Source of the DNA: Gammaproteobacteria bacterium
GTDB lineage: Bacteria; Pseudomonadota; Gammaproteobacteria; Pseudomonadales; Pseudohongiellaceae
Length of the DNA: 64,000 bases
Direction: 5' to 3'
Assembly: GCA_041395725.1 (NCBI GenBank)
Contig: JAWKZW010000001.1
Location: forward strand, 2,232,001-2,296,000
The notes under the pieces are model-generated. The model was not told the origin of the DNA, made no database searches, and worked only from the letters and a program-made list of their open reading frames with translations. This document shows positions 33,167 through 42,829 of this stretch, piece after piece. The stretch's first letter is position 1; each line of letters begins with the position of its first letter. Made by a program: the position numbers and the translations under genes.

Positions 33167-34645
33167 ATGAATTACCATCGAAGCCTGTCCTGTCTGAAAA
33201 TTCCGACCCGCCTGCTGACCCTGGTTGCCCTGCCGCTGCTGGCGGGTGCCGGAGCTGCCAGCGCCCAGAGCGCTGCCGTCACCTTCCACAAGGATATCGA
33301 GCCGGTTCTGCAGCGCAGCTGCCAGAACTGCCACCGGCAGGGCGGCGTCGCCCCGATGCCACTGGTCACCTACGAGCAGGTGGCTCCGTTTGCCGGGTTG
33401 ATCGAGTACAAAACCGCGCTGCGCGACCGGGCTGGCGCCATGCCGCCCTGGTACGTGGAAAAGGACATCGGCATCCAGAATTTCAAGAATGACCCCTCTC
33501 TGAGCGACGAGGAAATCGCCGCCATCTCCACCTGGGCGCGCACCGGCGCCCCAAAGGGTGATGAAGCCGACGCCCCGGCTCCGCTGGTGTTCGACGACAA
33601 CGTCAAGTGGACCCTCGGGCAGCCGGACCTGGTGGTCAATACCCAGGATTTCTTCATGGAGGCAGGGCGACCGGACTGGTGGGGTGAACTGGCCCGCGTA
33701 CCAACCGGGCTGACCGAAGACCGCTATGTCCAATCCGTGGAAATCGTCGAGGTAAATGACGTACCCAGTGCTGGAACCGGCCGGGAAACCGTCGGCGGAC
33801 GCTATATTTTCCACCACATGATCTGGCGTACCGAAGTACACGACGAGAACGGTAATCCGATTGACACCGAAACTGTCGGCTGGCCGGTGCACGAAGTGGG
33901 CCGAAATCCGGATATCTTTGATCCGGAGGCGGGACGACTGCTGCGGGCCGGTGCCGTTTTCGCCACCGATTCCGTGCACATGCACTCTAATGGTCGCGAC
34001 ACTACCGGCCACCTGGAAATCGGATTCAAGTTCCACCCGGTCGGCTACGAGCCAAAATTCCTGCCTGTGACACTGGGCCTGGGCAATGGCGTGGATATCA
34101 GTATTGCCGGTAACGAAAAAGACCAGGAGCTGCACGCCTACACGGTGCTGGAAAATCACACCAAGCTCATCACCTTTGAACCGCACCTGCACGCCCCGGG
34201 CGAACGTATGTGCCTGGAAGCGATCTGGGGTTATACCGTGGAGACGCTTTCCTGCGTAGGCTATGACCATAACTGGGTGCGCGGCTATCCGTTCGACGAC
34301 GACTATGCGCCGCTGCTGCCCAAGGGCACCATCCTGCATATTACCGGTTACATGAACAATACCGACAGCAACCCCAATGTGCCTGACCCGCGCAATTGGC
34401 AGGGTTCGGGCAACCGTTCGGTCACCAACATGTTCATCGACCTGGGTATCCGGGTGAAGCTTACCGATGAGCAGTTTTTCGACGAGATGGAGCAACGGCG
34501 CCAGAACCTGAGCCTGGGCCCCAATGACCATGTCATCGGTTGCCCGCTATGCCTGGCTCCACTGGTGGCACCACTGCCGGAAACCACGGACAGCGATAAC
34601 GAACTGGACGATGACATTGCTCTGCAGACAAGCATTCAGAATTAA
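33167..34645 (+). CDS. Exported cytochrome c-like/copper type II ascorbate-dependent monooxygenase-like protein
   Basis: The 492-residue protein has a signal peptide (LLTLVALPLLAGAGAASAQ) and then a haem c motif (LQRSCQNCHRQGG) in a planctomycete-type cytochrome domain (about 30-130, with APMPLVTYEQVAPF). The C-terminal two thirds resemble copper type II monooxygenases, with histidine pairs that could bind copper (YIFHHMIWR, SVHMHSNGRD, FEPHLHAPGERMC) and the family ending NTDSNPNVPDP. The substrate and true activity are unknown. A small secreted protein gene follows 18 bases later. The ATG at 33167 is chosen over a GTG at 33152 because the signal peptide starts there. Confidence 0.8.
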   Translation: MNYHRSLSCLKIPTRLLTLVALPLLAGAGAASAQSAAVTFHKDIEPVLQRSCQNCHRQGGVAPMPLVTYEQVAPFAGLIEYKTALRDRAGAMPPWYVEKDIGIQNFKNDPSLSDEEIAAISTWARTGAPKGDEADAPAPLVFDDNVKWTLGQPDLVVNTQDFFMEAGRPDWWGELARVPTGLTEDRYVQSVEIVEVNDVPSAGTGRETVGGRYIFHHMIWRTEVHDENGNPIDTETVGWPVHEVGRNPDIFDPEAGRLLRAGAVFATDSVHMHSNGRDTTGHLEIGFKFHPVGYEPKFLPVTLGLGNGVDISIAGNEKDQELHAYTVLENHTKLITFEPHLHAPGERMCLEAIWGYTVETLSCVGYDHNWVRGYPFDDDYAPLLPKGTILHITGYMNNTDSNPNVPDPRNWQGSGNRSVTNMFIDLGIRVKLTDEQFFDEMEQRRQNLSLGPNDHVIGCPLCLAPLVAPLPETTDSDNELDDDIALQTSIQN

Positions 34646-34663
34646 ACAAGAAGAGACAGTGAT

Positions 34664-35602
34664 ATGAAAAGCATCACCACACGCACCCTGCTGATAGGAT
34701 TTCTGCTGGTCTTCACCAGCTCCGCCGCGCTGGCCCAGCTGAGTTATCGGAAAGGACAGCACGTGGAACCGGCGTATGAGGGCTGGCGAGAGAACGCCGA
34801 CGGCACGTTTTCTTTCATCTTCGGATACTTCAACGAAAACTGGGAGGAGAATCTGGATATTCCGGTCGGAGAAAGCAACTTCTTTTCGCCCGGCGACCCG
34901 GACCGCGGGCAGCCGACCTATTTCCTGCCCCGCCGCAATCGCTTCACCTTCGAGGTAAGGGTGCCGGGGGACTGGGGCGACAGGGAACTGACCTGGACGG
35001 TGACGTCGCCGAACGGTGTAACCCGAACCGCCTATGCCACTCTGGCCACCGACTACGGTATCGATAACATCATCATCGCGTCGGAAACCGGCTCGCTTGG
35101 TGCCGGCACCAGCAGCCCGGAGTCCCGCGCCAACATCCCACCAAACCCGCGCCTGCTGGGCGACCGGATCCGCACCGCCAGGGTCGGTGAACCCATTTCG
35201 ATCCGCACCCAGGTGATCGATGACGGTATTCCCAGGCCGGGCCGGGTCGGCAGCAGCACTTCGTTCAAACCGGCAAGTCATGAAGAGTGGATGGAAGGTG
35301 TTCTGAGGCCGCCACGACGTACCACGGTGGGCAAGGTCAACGGTCTGTTCCTGTCCTGGAACAAGTACCGTGGCCCCGGCGAAGTCAAATTTTCGCCCGA
35401 GCAGGTGAAACCCTGGGAGGATACCCGGGCCTCGGCCAATTCCCCGTGGGGTGCCCTCTGGACCCCGCCCCCGGTACCTGATGCCGGTGTCTACGAGGTC
35501 ACCGCTACTTTCTCCGAGCCCGGCACCTACACGCTATGGGGGCGGGCCGATGACGGCGGGTTGTACGGTGACACTTACATAACCGTCAACGTAACCCCCT
35601 GA
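34664..35602 (+). CDS. Exported protein of unknown function, co-transcribed with the monooxygenase
   Basis: The 312-residue protein has a clear signal peptide (RTLLIGFLLVFTSSAALAQ) and a beta-rich mature part without cysteines. The last third looks like an Ig-like domain (PDAGVYEVTATFSEPGTYTL and then WGRADDGGLYGD), and an early segment (WRENADGTFSFIFGYFNENW) hints at a carbohydrate- or surface-binding fold. I know no named family. It follows the monooxygenase by 18 bases, with AAGAAGAGA as ribosome site, so it very likely works with that enzyme as a periplasmic partner or accessory subunit. Confidence 0.75.
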   Translation: MKSITTRTLLIGFLLVFTSSAALAQLSYRKGQHVEPAYEGWRENADGTFSFIFGYFNENWEENLDIPVGESNFFSPGDPDRGQPTYFLPRRNRFTFEVRVPGDWGDRELTWTVTSPNGVTRTAYATLATDYGIDNIIIASETGSLGAGTSSPESRANIPPNPRLLGDRIRTARVGEPISIRTQVIDDGIPRPGRVGSSTSFKPASHEEWMEGVLRPPRRTTVGKVNGLFLSWNKYRGPGEVKFSPEQVKPWEDTRASANSPWGALWTPPPVPDAGVYEVTATFSEPGTYTLWGRADDGGLYGDTYITVNVTP

Positions 35603-35953
35603 GTACAGTCAGCAGGTTCCCTTCTGCCGGTTGCGCTGCACCTCTCCAGTCAGCGCAGCCGGCCACCTTTACCGACCCGTTGCCCCGATCTCTCTGCTGA
35701 GCCCGCATACCTCTGGTCGGGCACCAGGTGTTACCGTTCTCCAGGTTCGTAGTGCCGGGTCTCGCCTGCCGAGTGCAGTGCCAGACAGCCACACGTGTCA
35801 CCACACCAGAATTTTCAGCATGGTGTGATCAATTGTTCGTCGATATCGGCTGCGGAAGGATAGGTGACAAGCGGCGTGCTCTCGAGTCTGGGCTTATCTC
35901 GAGTCTGCCGTGCCGAAGAGAAGGTAAGGAAATTTTGAGTGGGCTGAACAAAT

Positions 35954-35990
35954 GAATCGGCGCCGAGCTGTAGCAGATCGACGCCGATTC
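35954..35990. terminator. Hairpin downstream of the TonB receptor gene
   Basis: A perfect 9-bp stem (35954-35962 with 35982-35990) lies 22 bases beyond the receptor stop. It has no T-run, so a role in termination is uncertain. The rest of the 409-bp gap 35603-36011 holds only a short duplicated TCTCGAGTCTG. Confidence 0.35.
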
Positions 35991-36011
35991 AACACACATC
36001 AATGGCCCGTT

Positions 36012-38882
36012 TTAAAGGGTAAAATCCAGGCTCAGTGAAAGCGTCCTGCCGAACGGATCATACAGTCTGGTTTCAAGTCCACCAGGAATCGGCAATGCGT
36101 CCGGCATCCAGTCAAAGACGTTGTTCACATTTACTCCCAACGTGACGTCCTGGCCAAATCCGAAAACGCTACCCAGATCATAGCTGTAATTCAGGTCAAG
36201 CTGATAGCCACCTTCAACCGTGGTAGGTCGGATGATATTAAGCGTCTCAGGAAGTCCTGCGCGGGGAGTGGTAATGGGCGCGTTGCTATTGAACTTGATG
36301 TCCGATGTATAGCGCACAGTAGCATGGGTTCTATGACTTCCAATGAGCCAGTCAAACCCGATATTGGATTTCCACGCCGGTAATGGCGGCGCCTTTGCCG
36401 TCTGACCATTCTGGAAGCCAACCGCGACGAAGGAACCGTCCAGGGTATCGAAGATATATTCATCGATATAGGATGCTCTGAAACTTGCACCAAACTGACC
36501 CAGGTCATCCATAGTCCAGCTATAGCTGGCGGCATAGTCCCAGGCCTTAACAGACACCGATTCAACGTTCTCTGGTACCTCGATAAACAGAACTGCATCT
36601 CGATTGGCATTGCGGGTTACGAGCGGGTTGGGGTTAGCATCAAGCCAGGCGTTGGCAGCAATTCGACTCGGAGTCCCTGGCGTAGGATCATAATTGGCTA
36701 CAGTATAGCCTGTGGCTTTCAGCATGCGGGCGAAGTCATCGAGCACAATATCGATACTGTCCGGGGACACAATGCGGCCGTCGTATTTAATGACCTGATA
36801 GTCAATACTGAAGGTCAAATTATCGATAGGCTCGTAGGTAAAACCGACGTTAATGATTTCTGACTCTTCGGTATCCAGATTCGGGTTAGGCGAATTACAG
36901 GACTCTACACCTAACAGAGTTGTTCCGGTAATCGGGTCGGCGCCATCACGTTCAGTTCCACAATTGGTCAGGCGTAAAGCCCCGATCTGAGAGGGTTCGG
37001 GTGCCAGGAAGCCTTCTCCCCAGGACGCTCGCAGGGCCAGGGAATCAAACGGTTGATAGCGCAATGCAACTTTCGGAGTTGCCGTCGGGATGCCGATTTC
37101 CTCAAACTTCTCGTACCGGCCTGCAACCTGTGCGGACAGGTTTTCCAGAATGGGGATCTCCAATTCCACAAACGTCGACTTTACATACTGCGTATCGTAG
37201 GTTTTTGGCGGGGTTCCACGTCCCGGTGCTCCCAGTGTGGTAGTCCAGTTATTGCCGATTCTGTCCAGATACCTTGGCTGTGAGGTATCGATAAACTTTC
37301 TGGCGTGAACACCAAAGGCCATCTGCAAAGGCCCAGCCGGTAAGTCCAGTACTTCACCTGTTACATAGGAGTCGAAAGTCATCAGCCGGTCACGATTGAG
37401 CTCCTGGTCTGTATTGGTAAACATCCAGTCCAATACTTCCTGAGAGTTACTGGTTACACCGGCAACATAGTGCGGAGAACGTGGGTCCGAGGACAGCAGA
37501 GGGTTGTAATACTCGTTACCGTTGGGCCCGCCCTGACCGTTCATGGCCGCTACCCAATGGCTGTATTGAGGCTCATAGGTCTGGTAATTCCATCTTCTGG
37601 TCTGGTAGGTGAAAGAAGTTTCCCCAGACCAGCTTGTATTGCCCATGTTATAAGCGAAGCTCAATTTGGTCCGGTCTGTCGTAAAATCTGAGTCATCTTC
37701 CGCGGACCCATAACCAGATACGTAGCTTGGGGTGGTTCCTGGCCCTTGTCCGTACCCACTGACCAGTCGCAGGGCAAGCGGGTAAACATCCGCGCCCCAG
37801 GGATTGGCCGGATGACTAGCCGGCATTACCATGAATGGCTTCCAGGCACTGGAAACGGGGCTCATGGGCTCGGTAATAAAAGTTGACAGGCGATGGTTAT
37901 AGCCGAACTGCAGCTCGGTTCGCAGCCAGTCAGTAGTCTGCCAGGTCAGATTTGCCCACAGCGCCTGTTCCTCTTGCGGGCGAACGTACTGAATCCATTG
38001 GCCGTAGTTGAAAACACAGCGATCCTGAGTTGAACTTATAGGAGTAAACCGGCCGCTGGGGGCAAAGCCGCGCCGGCCCTTGACTTCATTCCCTTCGTTA
38101 AAAGTTTCACAGGACGGGTCGACGAGGGAAGCGCCCGAAGTCGTGGTTCTCCAGGTACCGCCAGGGCCGTCCTGAAACTCGTCGTTGTCAGCTGCCAGGT
38201 ACTTGGATCGCTCATGGCGCATCAGAGGCGTGCTTTTTGTAAACTCTGCAGCAACCACCCAGTTGAATCTTTCCCAGGAACCCCCGTAAAGCACAGAGGT
38301 TCTCATCTGTTCCGTATCCCCGCCGTCATCTGTCTGATAGAAAGCATTGGCCTTGACGCCGTCGTAATCCTTGATAGGGATGATATTGACAACACCAGCT
38401 ACCGCATCTGCGCCGTACAGCGCCGCGCCACCGTCCAGAACCACTTCCATACGGGAAAGAGCAATACTTGGAAGCAGGGCACCAACTTCCGACTGATTAA
38501 CCACTCGACTTCCATCCAGCAAGGTCAGAGTACTGCTGTCACCTAGACCGCGTAAGTTGAAACCGGTGGAGGTTCCGTCCTGACCGCCCCCGGGCCCACC
38601 GAGAACGTTGGACACGGTATCAGTATTTGCCGTGAACGTGAGGTCACGCATGTAATCCCCGATCCTGACGCTGCCCTGGTCTGCAATACTTGCTGCAGTC
38701 AGGGTTTCAACCGGGGATGCACCGTTGAAGGAGCTATTGCGGATAAAGGAACCAGTTACGACTACTTCCTCTACTGTGCGGTCCTGTTGTGCGATCGATA
38801 CGTTTGCCTGGGATAGGGCCACAACGATACCGGTGAAGAGTAATTTCCTGCGAACACCTGATTTCTCTCTCGGATTCAGCAT
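36012..38882 (-). CDS. TonB-dependent outer-membrane receptor
   Basis: The 956-residue protein has a signal peptide (KLLFTGIVVALSQANVSIAQ), a TonB-box-like start (VEEVVVTGSF), a plug domain (about residues 45-170, with GFNLRGLGDSSTLTLLDGSR and YGADAVAGVVNI) and a large beta barrel. Near the end are segments typical of the last strands (LGVNVNNVFDWMPDALPIPG and GRTLSLSLDFTL). It would take up a large nutrient such as a peptide, glycan or metal chelate, powered by TonB-ExbBD. The length and the plug type match receptors often seen next to peptidases in marine bacteria. No cognate transport gene is adjacent. A substrate cannot be named. Confidence 0.93.
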   Translation of the reverse strand: MLNPREKSGVRRKLLFTGIVVALSQANVSIAQQDRTVEEVVVTGSFIRNSSFNGASPVETLTAASIADQGSVRIGDYMRDLTFTANTDTVSNVLGGPGGGQDGTSTGFNLRGLGDSSTLTLLDGSRVVNQSEVGALLPSIALSRMEVVLDGGAALYGADAVAGVVNIIPIKDYDGVKANAFYQTDDGGDTEQMRTSVLYGGSWERFNWVVAAEFTKSTPLMRHERSKYLAADNDEFQDGPGGTWRTTTSGASLVDPSCETFNEGNEVKGRRGFAPSGRFTPISSTQDRCVFNYGQWIQYVRPQEEQALWANLTWQTTDWLRTELQFGYNHRLSTFITEPMSPVSSAWKPFMVMPASHPANPWGADVYPLALRLVSGYGQGPGTTPSYVSGYGSAEDDSDFTTDRTKLSFAYNMGNTSWSGETSFTYQTRRWNYQTYEPQYSHWVAAMNGQGGPNGNEYYNPLLSSDPRSPHYVAGVTSNSQEVLDWMFTNTDQELNRDRLMTFDSYVTGEVLDLPAGPLQMAFGVHARKFIDTSQPRYLDRIGNNWTTTLGAPGRGTPPKTYDTQYVKSTFVELEIPILENLSAQVAGRYEKFEEIGIPTATPKVALRYQPFDSLALRASWGEGFLAPEPSQIGALRLTNCGTERDGADPITGTTLLGVESCNSPNPNLDTEESEIINVGFTYEPIDNLTFSIDYQVIKYDGRIVSPDSIDIVLDDFARMLKATGYTVANYDPTPGTPSRIAANAWLDANPNPLVTRNANRDAVLFIEVPENVESVSVKAWDYAASYSWTMDDLGQFGASFRASYIDEYIFDTLDGSFVAVGFQNGQTAKAPPLPAWKSNIGFDWLIGSHRTHATVRYTSDIKFNSNAPITTPRAGLPETLNIIRPTTVEGGYQLDLNYSYDLGSVFGFGQDVTLGVNVNNVFDWMPDALPIPGGLETRLYDPFGRTLSLSLDFTL

Positions 38883-38966
38883 TTGTGCAACGCCTCCTAT
38901 TGTTATTTATTATTGTTTTGCAAGCCGATAGTACTATTTTTTGAACAACCGTCGATACCTTTTATG

Positions 38967-38980
38967 TTAAGGAACCTCTG
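38967..38980. repeat. Single arm of the dispersed palindromic repeat
   Basis: TTAAGGAACCTCTG, in the 364-bp gap 38883-39246 between the divergent TonB receptor and MarC genes. I see no gene in the rest of the gap. Confidence 0.5.
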
Positions 38981-39246
38981 GGAATACCACTTGATAGTTA
39001 CTACGATGCTCTGTGGAAGTCTGTCGGGCCACGTGGGGGTGGCCCCTCGAACACGGACGCCCGCATGCCGGCACTCAAAAGGCGGGGAGCAGGATTTGTA
39101 CTGCAATTTCTCACAAAGTCTTCCGGGAATGTCTCAGAGGCAGGCTATGCAAGGGTAGCGGCCGCATGTAAGAATCACCCGTTTCCGGGCTGCTGGCTCG
39201 GAAGAATTACTGGAATCCGGCGCGCAGGGCCGCCGCGAGGATCTTC

Positions 39247-39882
39247 ATGGAATACCTTTCAGAGTACACCCGTTTTTTCACTGCGTTGCTGGTGATCCTC
39301 GACCCGTTTGCGGTCATCCCGATCCTGCTGGCCCTGACTCAGCGATACACTGCGAAAGAACGCAACAATGCCGTTAGTGTTGCCGCATTGACGGTCTTTA
39401 TTGTGCTGGCACTTTCCGCTGCATTCGGCGAAAACATGCTGACAGTGCTTGGTGCCAGCCTGCCCTCTTTCCGTGTAGGTGGCGGCATCATCCTGTTGCT
39501 GATGGGGCTGGCCATGTTGCGTGCGGAACCAGGGCAGATGCGTACTACCGCCGGCGAACAGGAAGCCGCCCAGAGTTCCGAAAGTATTGCCATTGTGCCT
39601 ATTGCCATCCCTCTACTGGCCGGACCAGGGTCTATAAGCACCGTAATTATCCAGATGCAGCGGCCGGGTGCCGACAATCATCTGATATGGGTCATAGGGG
39701 TGACTTTTCTGGTCTGTCTGATTGTCTGGCTGGTTCTTCGCCTCGCTGGACCGATCGGTAAAGTTCTGGGGCCAATCGGCATAAATGTCATGAATCGCCT
39801 GTTTGGTCTGATTCTCACGGCTCTCGCCATCGAGATTATGGCCAATGGCCTGCGGGGATTATTCCCGGCACTGGCCGGCTGA
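39247..39882 (+). CDS. MarC family integral membrane protein
   Basis: The 211-residue protein has six predicted membrane helices and the MarC/UPF0056 marks: LDPFAVIPILLALT in the first loop and helix, GGGIILLLMGLAML, the central PIAIPLLAGPGSISTVI and a C-terminal ILTALAIEIMANGLRGLF. The biochemical role is unknown. The original link to multiple antibiotic resistance has not held up in E. coli. GAGG lies nine bases before the ATG. The antiporter gene follows 99 bases later on the same strand. Confidence 0.93.
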   Translation: MEYLSEYTRFFTALLVILDPFAVIPILLALTQRYTAKERNNAVSVAALTVFIVLALSAAFGENMLTVLGASLPSFRVGGGIILLLMGLAMLRAEPGQMRTTAGEQEAAQSSESIAIVPIAIPLLAGPGSISTVIIQMQRPGADNHLIWVIGVTFLVCLIVWLVLRLAGPIGKVLGPIGINVMNRLFGLILTALAIEIMANGLRGLFPALAG

Positions 39883-39981
39883 GCCCTGGTTCAGCAGCAC
39901 TCAGCAATTCACTTATTAATTATTAGCCTTCCGAAACTGCGACACTTTGCGGGTTCAGACCTGCTAGAAACCGACAACAAC

Positions 39982-41163
39982 ATGGTGACAGATCAGATAA
40001 TAATCTATTTCGTCGTCTGCGCTTTTACAGCGTTGAGCCTGGGTCTGCTGATGTCACTGGTGAAATTGCCGGTCTTCACAGGCTACATTCTTGCCGGTGC
40101 ACTGCTGGGGCCTCATGGGATGGGCTTTCTGGCTGACGAGGAGTTGATGAATCGGCTTGGCTCTGTCGGAGTCGTGCTGCTGTTGTTTTTTGTCGGAGTG
40201 GAAATTTCACCTGGCCAGATTATTGCGAAATGGCGCGTCGCGCTGTTGGGCACCCTGCTTCAGGTATTGTTATCGGTCGGGATCGTCAGTGTGCTCGGTA
40301 TGTTCTTCGACTGGCCACTGGCGCGTATTATTCTTATCGGCTTCGTCATCAGCCTGAGCTGCACTGCGGTAGTGGTCGAATACCTCAAAGGGAAGGGTGA
40401 GATGACCACTCTGATTGGTCAGAATCTGCTCGCCATTCTGGTTATGCAGGATCTGTTCGTGGTTCCCATGCTGATAACCCTGGGTCTGCTGGGTGGCGAA
40501 GGGGTAGAGGTTTCCACCCTGTGGCGGCAGCTTTTCGGTTGCGTCCTTATCGCGGCAGTATTGGTCTGGGTCATTCGTAAAGACCGGATATCCGTTCCGT
40601 TCATGGACCGGTTAAGCAATCAGCCCGACCTGCAGATTTTTGCGGCCCTGTTGTTGTGTTTTGCGCTGGCCTTCATCACCGGCGTTCTGCATCTTTCCAC
40701 CGCGCTTGGCTCGTTCTTTGCCGGCATGCTGGTTGGAAGAATGGATGAGTCTCACTGGATCAACACCAAGCTGGAAGCCATCAAGATTATTTTTGTTGCC
40801 CTGTTTTTCGCCTCGGTGGGTGCCCTGATGGATGCGCGGTTCATGCTGGAATACTGGCTGCAGATTATCTTACTGGTGGCGCTCATACTCGTTGCCAACA
40901 CGCTGATTAATGCGGCGTTGCTGAACTTGCTGGGGCTTGGCAGGTGGGATTCCCTCTATGGTGGTGCGCTGATGGCGCATGTCGGTGAATTCAGTTTCGT
41001 TCTGGCGGCCATCGGCTTGAACGTGATGATAGTGACGGAAATATCCTATCAGCTCACCATCTCGGCCATCGCCATCACGCTGTTTGTAGGGCCGATCTGG
41101 GTCAGTCTGATCAGGCGCCTGCTTGGCGAGCGGCCTGTGGACCTCCCGAAAGAGCAGGGTTGA
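39982..41163 (+). CDS. CPA2 family cation:proton antiporter (KefB-like)
   Basis: The 393-residue protein has about 12 membrane helices and typical CPA2 features: KLPVFTGYILAGALLGPHGMG near the N-terminus, the VVLLLFFVGVEIS segment, SCTAVVVEYLKGKGEMTTLIGQNLLAILVMQDLFVVP (containing the transport-site acidic residue) and FITGVLHLSTALGSFFAGML. It lacks the C-terminal TrkA-N domain of full KefB/KefC, so it may be regulated differently or pair with a separate subunit. It would exchange Na+ or K+ for H+ across the inner membrane. A dispersed repeat arm begins just after its stop. Confidence 0.92.
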   Translation: MVTDQIIIYFVVCAFTALSLGLLMSLVKLPVFTGYILAGALLGPHGMGFLADEELMNRLGSVGVVLLLFFVGVEISPGQIIAKWRVALLGTLLQVLLSVGIVSVLGMFFDWPLARIILIGFVISLSCTAVVVEYLKGKGEMTTLIGQNLLAILVMQDLFVVPMLITLGLLGGEGVEVSTLWRQLFGCVLIAAVLVWVIRKDRISVPFMDRLSNQPDLQIFAALLLCFALAFITGVLHLSTALGSFFAGMLVGRMDESHWINTKLEAIKIIFVALFFASVGALMDARFMLEYWLQIILLVALILVANTLINAALLNLLGLGRWDSLYGGALMAHVGEFSFVLAAIGLNVMIVTEISYQLTISAIAITLFVGPIWVSLIRRLLGERPVDLPKEQG

Positions 41164-41165
41164 TC

Positions 41166-41185
41166 AAGGAGCCGCTGATCAGCTA
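41166..41185. repeat. Single arm of the dispersed palindromic repeat
   Basis: AAGGAGCCGCTGATCAGCTA begins three bases after the antiporter stop codon. Confidence 0.5.
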
Positions 41186-41356
41186 CCGCAATTGCTCCGG
41201 TCTTCAGACGAATTCGCTGGCATAGCGCATTGCCGCCGACATGCGCAGGCCTGTCAAGGCAGTGCAACTTAGCCAGCGGGTCTGTCTGAAGGCCCCGCCG
41301 GGCGGGATTCCATCGAGGGCATTAACGGCCGGACAGCTGCCTGGGTGGCGACAGTC

Positions 41357-42325
41357 TCAGCCTGACGAGGAAGCCCGCCGCAGCCGGTCATTGATGGCCC
41401 GGCCCAACCCCTCGTCAGGTACCCACTCGGCAACTACCACTTCCACCGGCAGGCTGTTGAAAGCCCGTAACATGGCAAAGAAGTTGCTTGCCGCCTCCTG
41501 CAGGTTTCCTGAGGGTGACAGGATCCGCTGATACTGTGCAGGTATCGCGGGATGGGGGCGGCGAAACGCCAGTACGCCAACCTGTTCCTCGGGCAGGGTT
41601 TTCAGCAATTCATCGACGTCACCAACCAGCACCTTCCTGCCGGGATTGTAGTGACTGCTCAGCATGCCGGGTGCCTTGGGGTTGCTGCTGCTGGTACGCA
41701 CTGCCACTTTCTGCTGCAGGTGGTCTTCGATGAATTCCAGGGGCAGGCCGCCAAGGCGCAGTATTTCCGGCTGCCTGCCACTGAAGTCGATAATGGTGCT
41801 TTCCAGGCCAACCCGGCAGGGCCCGCCATCAAGAATGTAGGGAATGCTTCTACCCAGCTGGTCCTCAACGTCCGCGGCCCGGGTCGGGCTGACAAAGCCG
41901 AAAGGATTGGCGCTGGGTGCTGCCAGCGGGAAGTCCAGCATCTTCAGCAAAGCCAGGGTCAGTGCGTGGTCTGGCACGCGCAGCGCGACGCTGGCCTGCC
42001 CGCTGGTCACCAGGTCTGGAATGATCGATTTTTTACGCAGAACAAAGGTAACCGGGCCGGGGCAGACCTCGCGAGCCAGCCTGAGAGCGGCGGGCGGCAC
42101 CGCTTCGGCGTATAGAGAGAACGCCTCGCTATCGGCAACATGCACGATCAGTGGATCGAAGGCCGGACGGTTCTTTACGGCAAAGATCTGCACCACGGCG
42201 TTCCGGTCCAGCGCATTGGCGGCCAGGCCGTAAACGGTTTCCGTGGGTATCGCCACCAGTTCCCCGGCGCGCAACAGTTTCGCTGCCCGTAGGATGTCCT
42301 GCCCCAGTTCCGCCACGCCTGCCAC
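41357..42325 (-). CDS. sua5: L-threonylcarbamoyladenylate synthase (Sua5 type)
   Basis: The 322-residue protein has the YrdC/Sua5 catalytic domain (VAIPTETVYGLAANA, VKNRPAFDPLIVHV, PGPVTFVLRKK, VALRVPDH and the LAAPSANPFGFVSPT segment) and the additional C-terminal SUA5 domain joined by the APGMLSSHYNPGRKV linker. It makes threonylcarbamoyl-AMP from threonine, bicarbonate and ATP for the t6A37 modification of ANN-decoding tRNAs. It therefore acts upstream of TsaBDE, whose genes are not here. The bacterial long form is complete. It is transcribed alone, convergent with the antiporter gene. Confidence 0.94.
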   Translation of the reverse strand: MAGVAELGQDILRAAKLLRAGELVAIPTETVYGLAANALDRNAVVQIFAVKNRPAFDPLIVHVADSEAFSLYAEAVPPAALRLAREVCPGPVTFVLRKKSIIPDLVTSGQASVALRVPDHALTLALLKMLDFPLAAPSANPFGFVSPTRAADVEDQLGRSIPYILDGGPCRVGLESTIIDFSGRQPEILRLGGLPLEFIEDHLQQKVAVRTSSSNPKAPGMLSSHYNPGRKVLVGDVDELLKTLPEEQVGVLAFRRPHPAIPAQYQRILSPSGNLQEAASNFFAMLRAFNSLPVEVVVAEWVPDEGLGRAINDRLRRASSSG

Positions 42326-42367
42326 CAGCCTCGTCTCTGATCCTGATTCTACCGTTGCCGGTATTTA

Positions 42368-42554
42368 CCCAATCATTGCATAAATTCTTGGCCCAGGACC
42401 GCTTCGCTGCTTCCATAGCAGCATTTCCAGCGCCGTACTCAATTTTTCTGGCTATCACGTAGAGTGACTACGCTCAATCCATAAAAACCTCCGTGCGACG
42501 CTGGAAATACTGCTCTGAAAGCTCCTGACCTCAACAATTTATGCAATGATTGGG
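42368..42554. repeat. Long palindromic element E with perfect 19-bp arms
   Basis: The ends 42368-42386 and 42536-42554 are a perfect 19-base inverted repeat. A 15-base inner pair with one mismatch (42418-42432 with 42499-42513) and a central GTAG AGTGA CTAC (42459-42471) make nested hairpins. It lies in the 504-bp gap 42326-42829, in which I find no gene. Confidence 0.8.
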
Positions 42555-42829
42555 TTCCTGCAGCGTGAAAGGTAGCCCCTTGACCGCGGCTTGTCCACAG
42601 ACCTGGCAGCCCGCCGGAGTCCGGCCCTCAGTCCAGCGCTGCCGCTGGCTGTTTTCCGGTGCCTTTCTGCGCTATAGTCCGAGCGAATACCAGCCGCCGG
42701 GGAATTCAGCCCGGCGAAAAATAAAGAGCTATTTCATCTGGTTGGCGCGTCCCGGTGGGCGCGGGCGAACAAGCGCAGGACGTTGATGATCGGGCGTTCG
42801 ACGGTCCGGACAGGAGCATAAAGAAACCT

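Noticed and set aside
33143..34531. 462-codon frame antisense to the monooxygenase gene
   Set aside because: Overlaps a well-supported gene with signal peptide and haem motif; no recognisable protein features on this strand.
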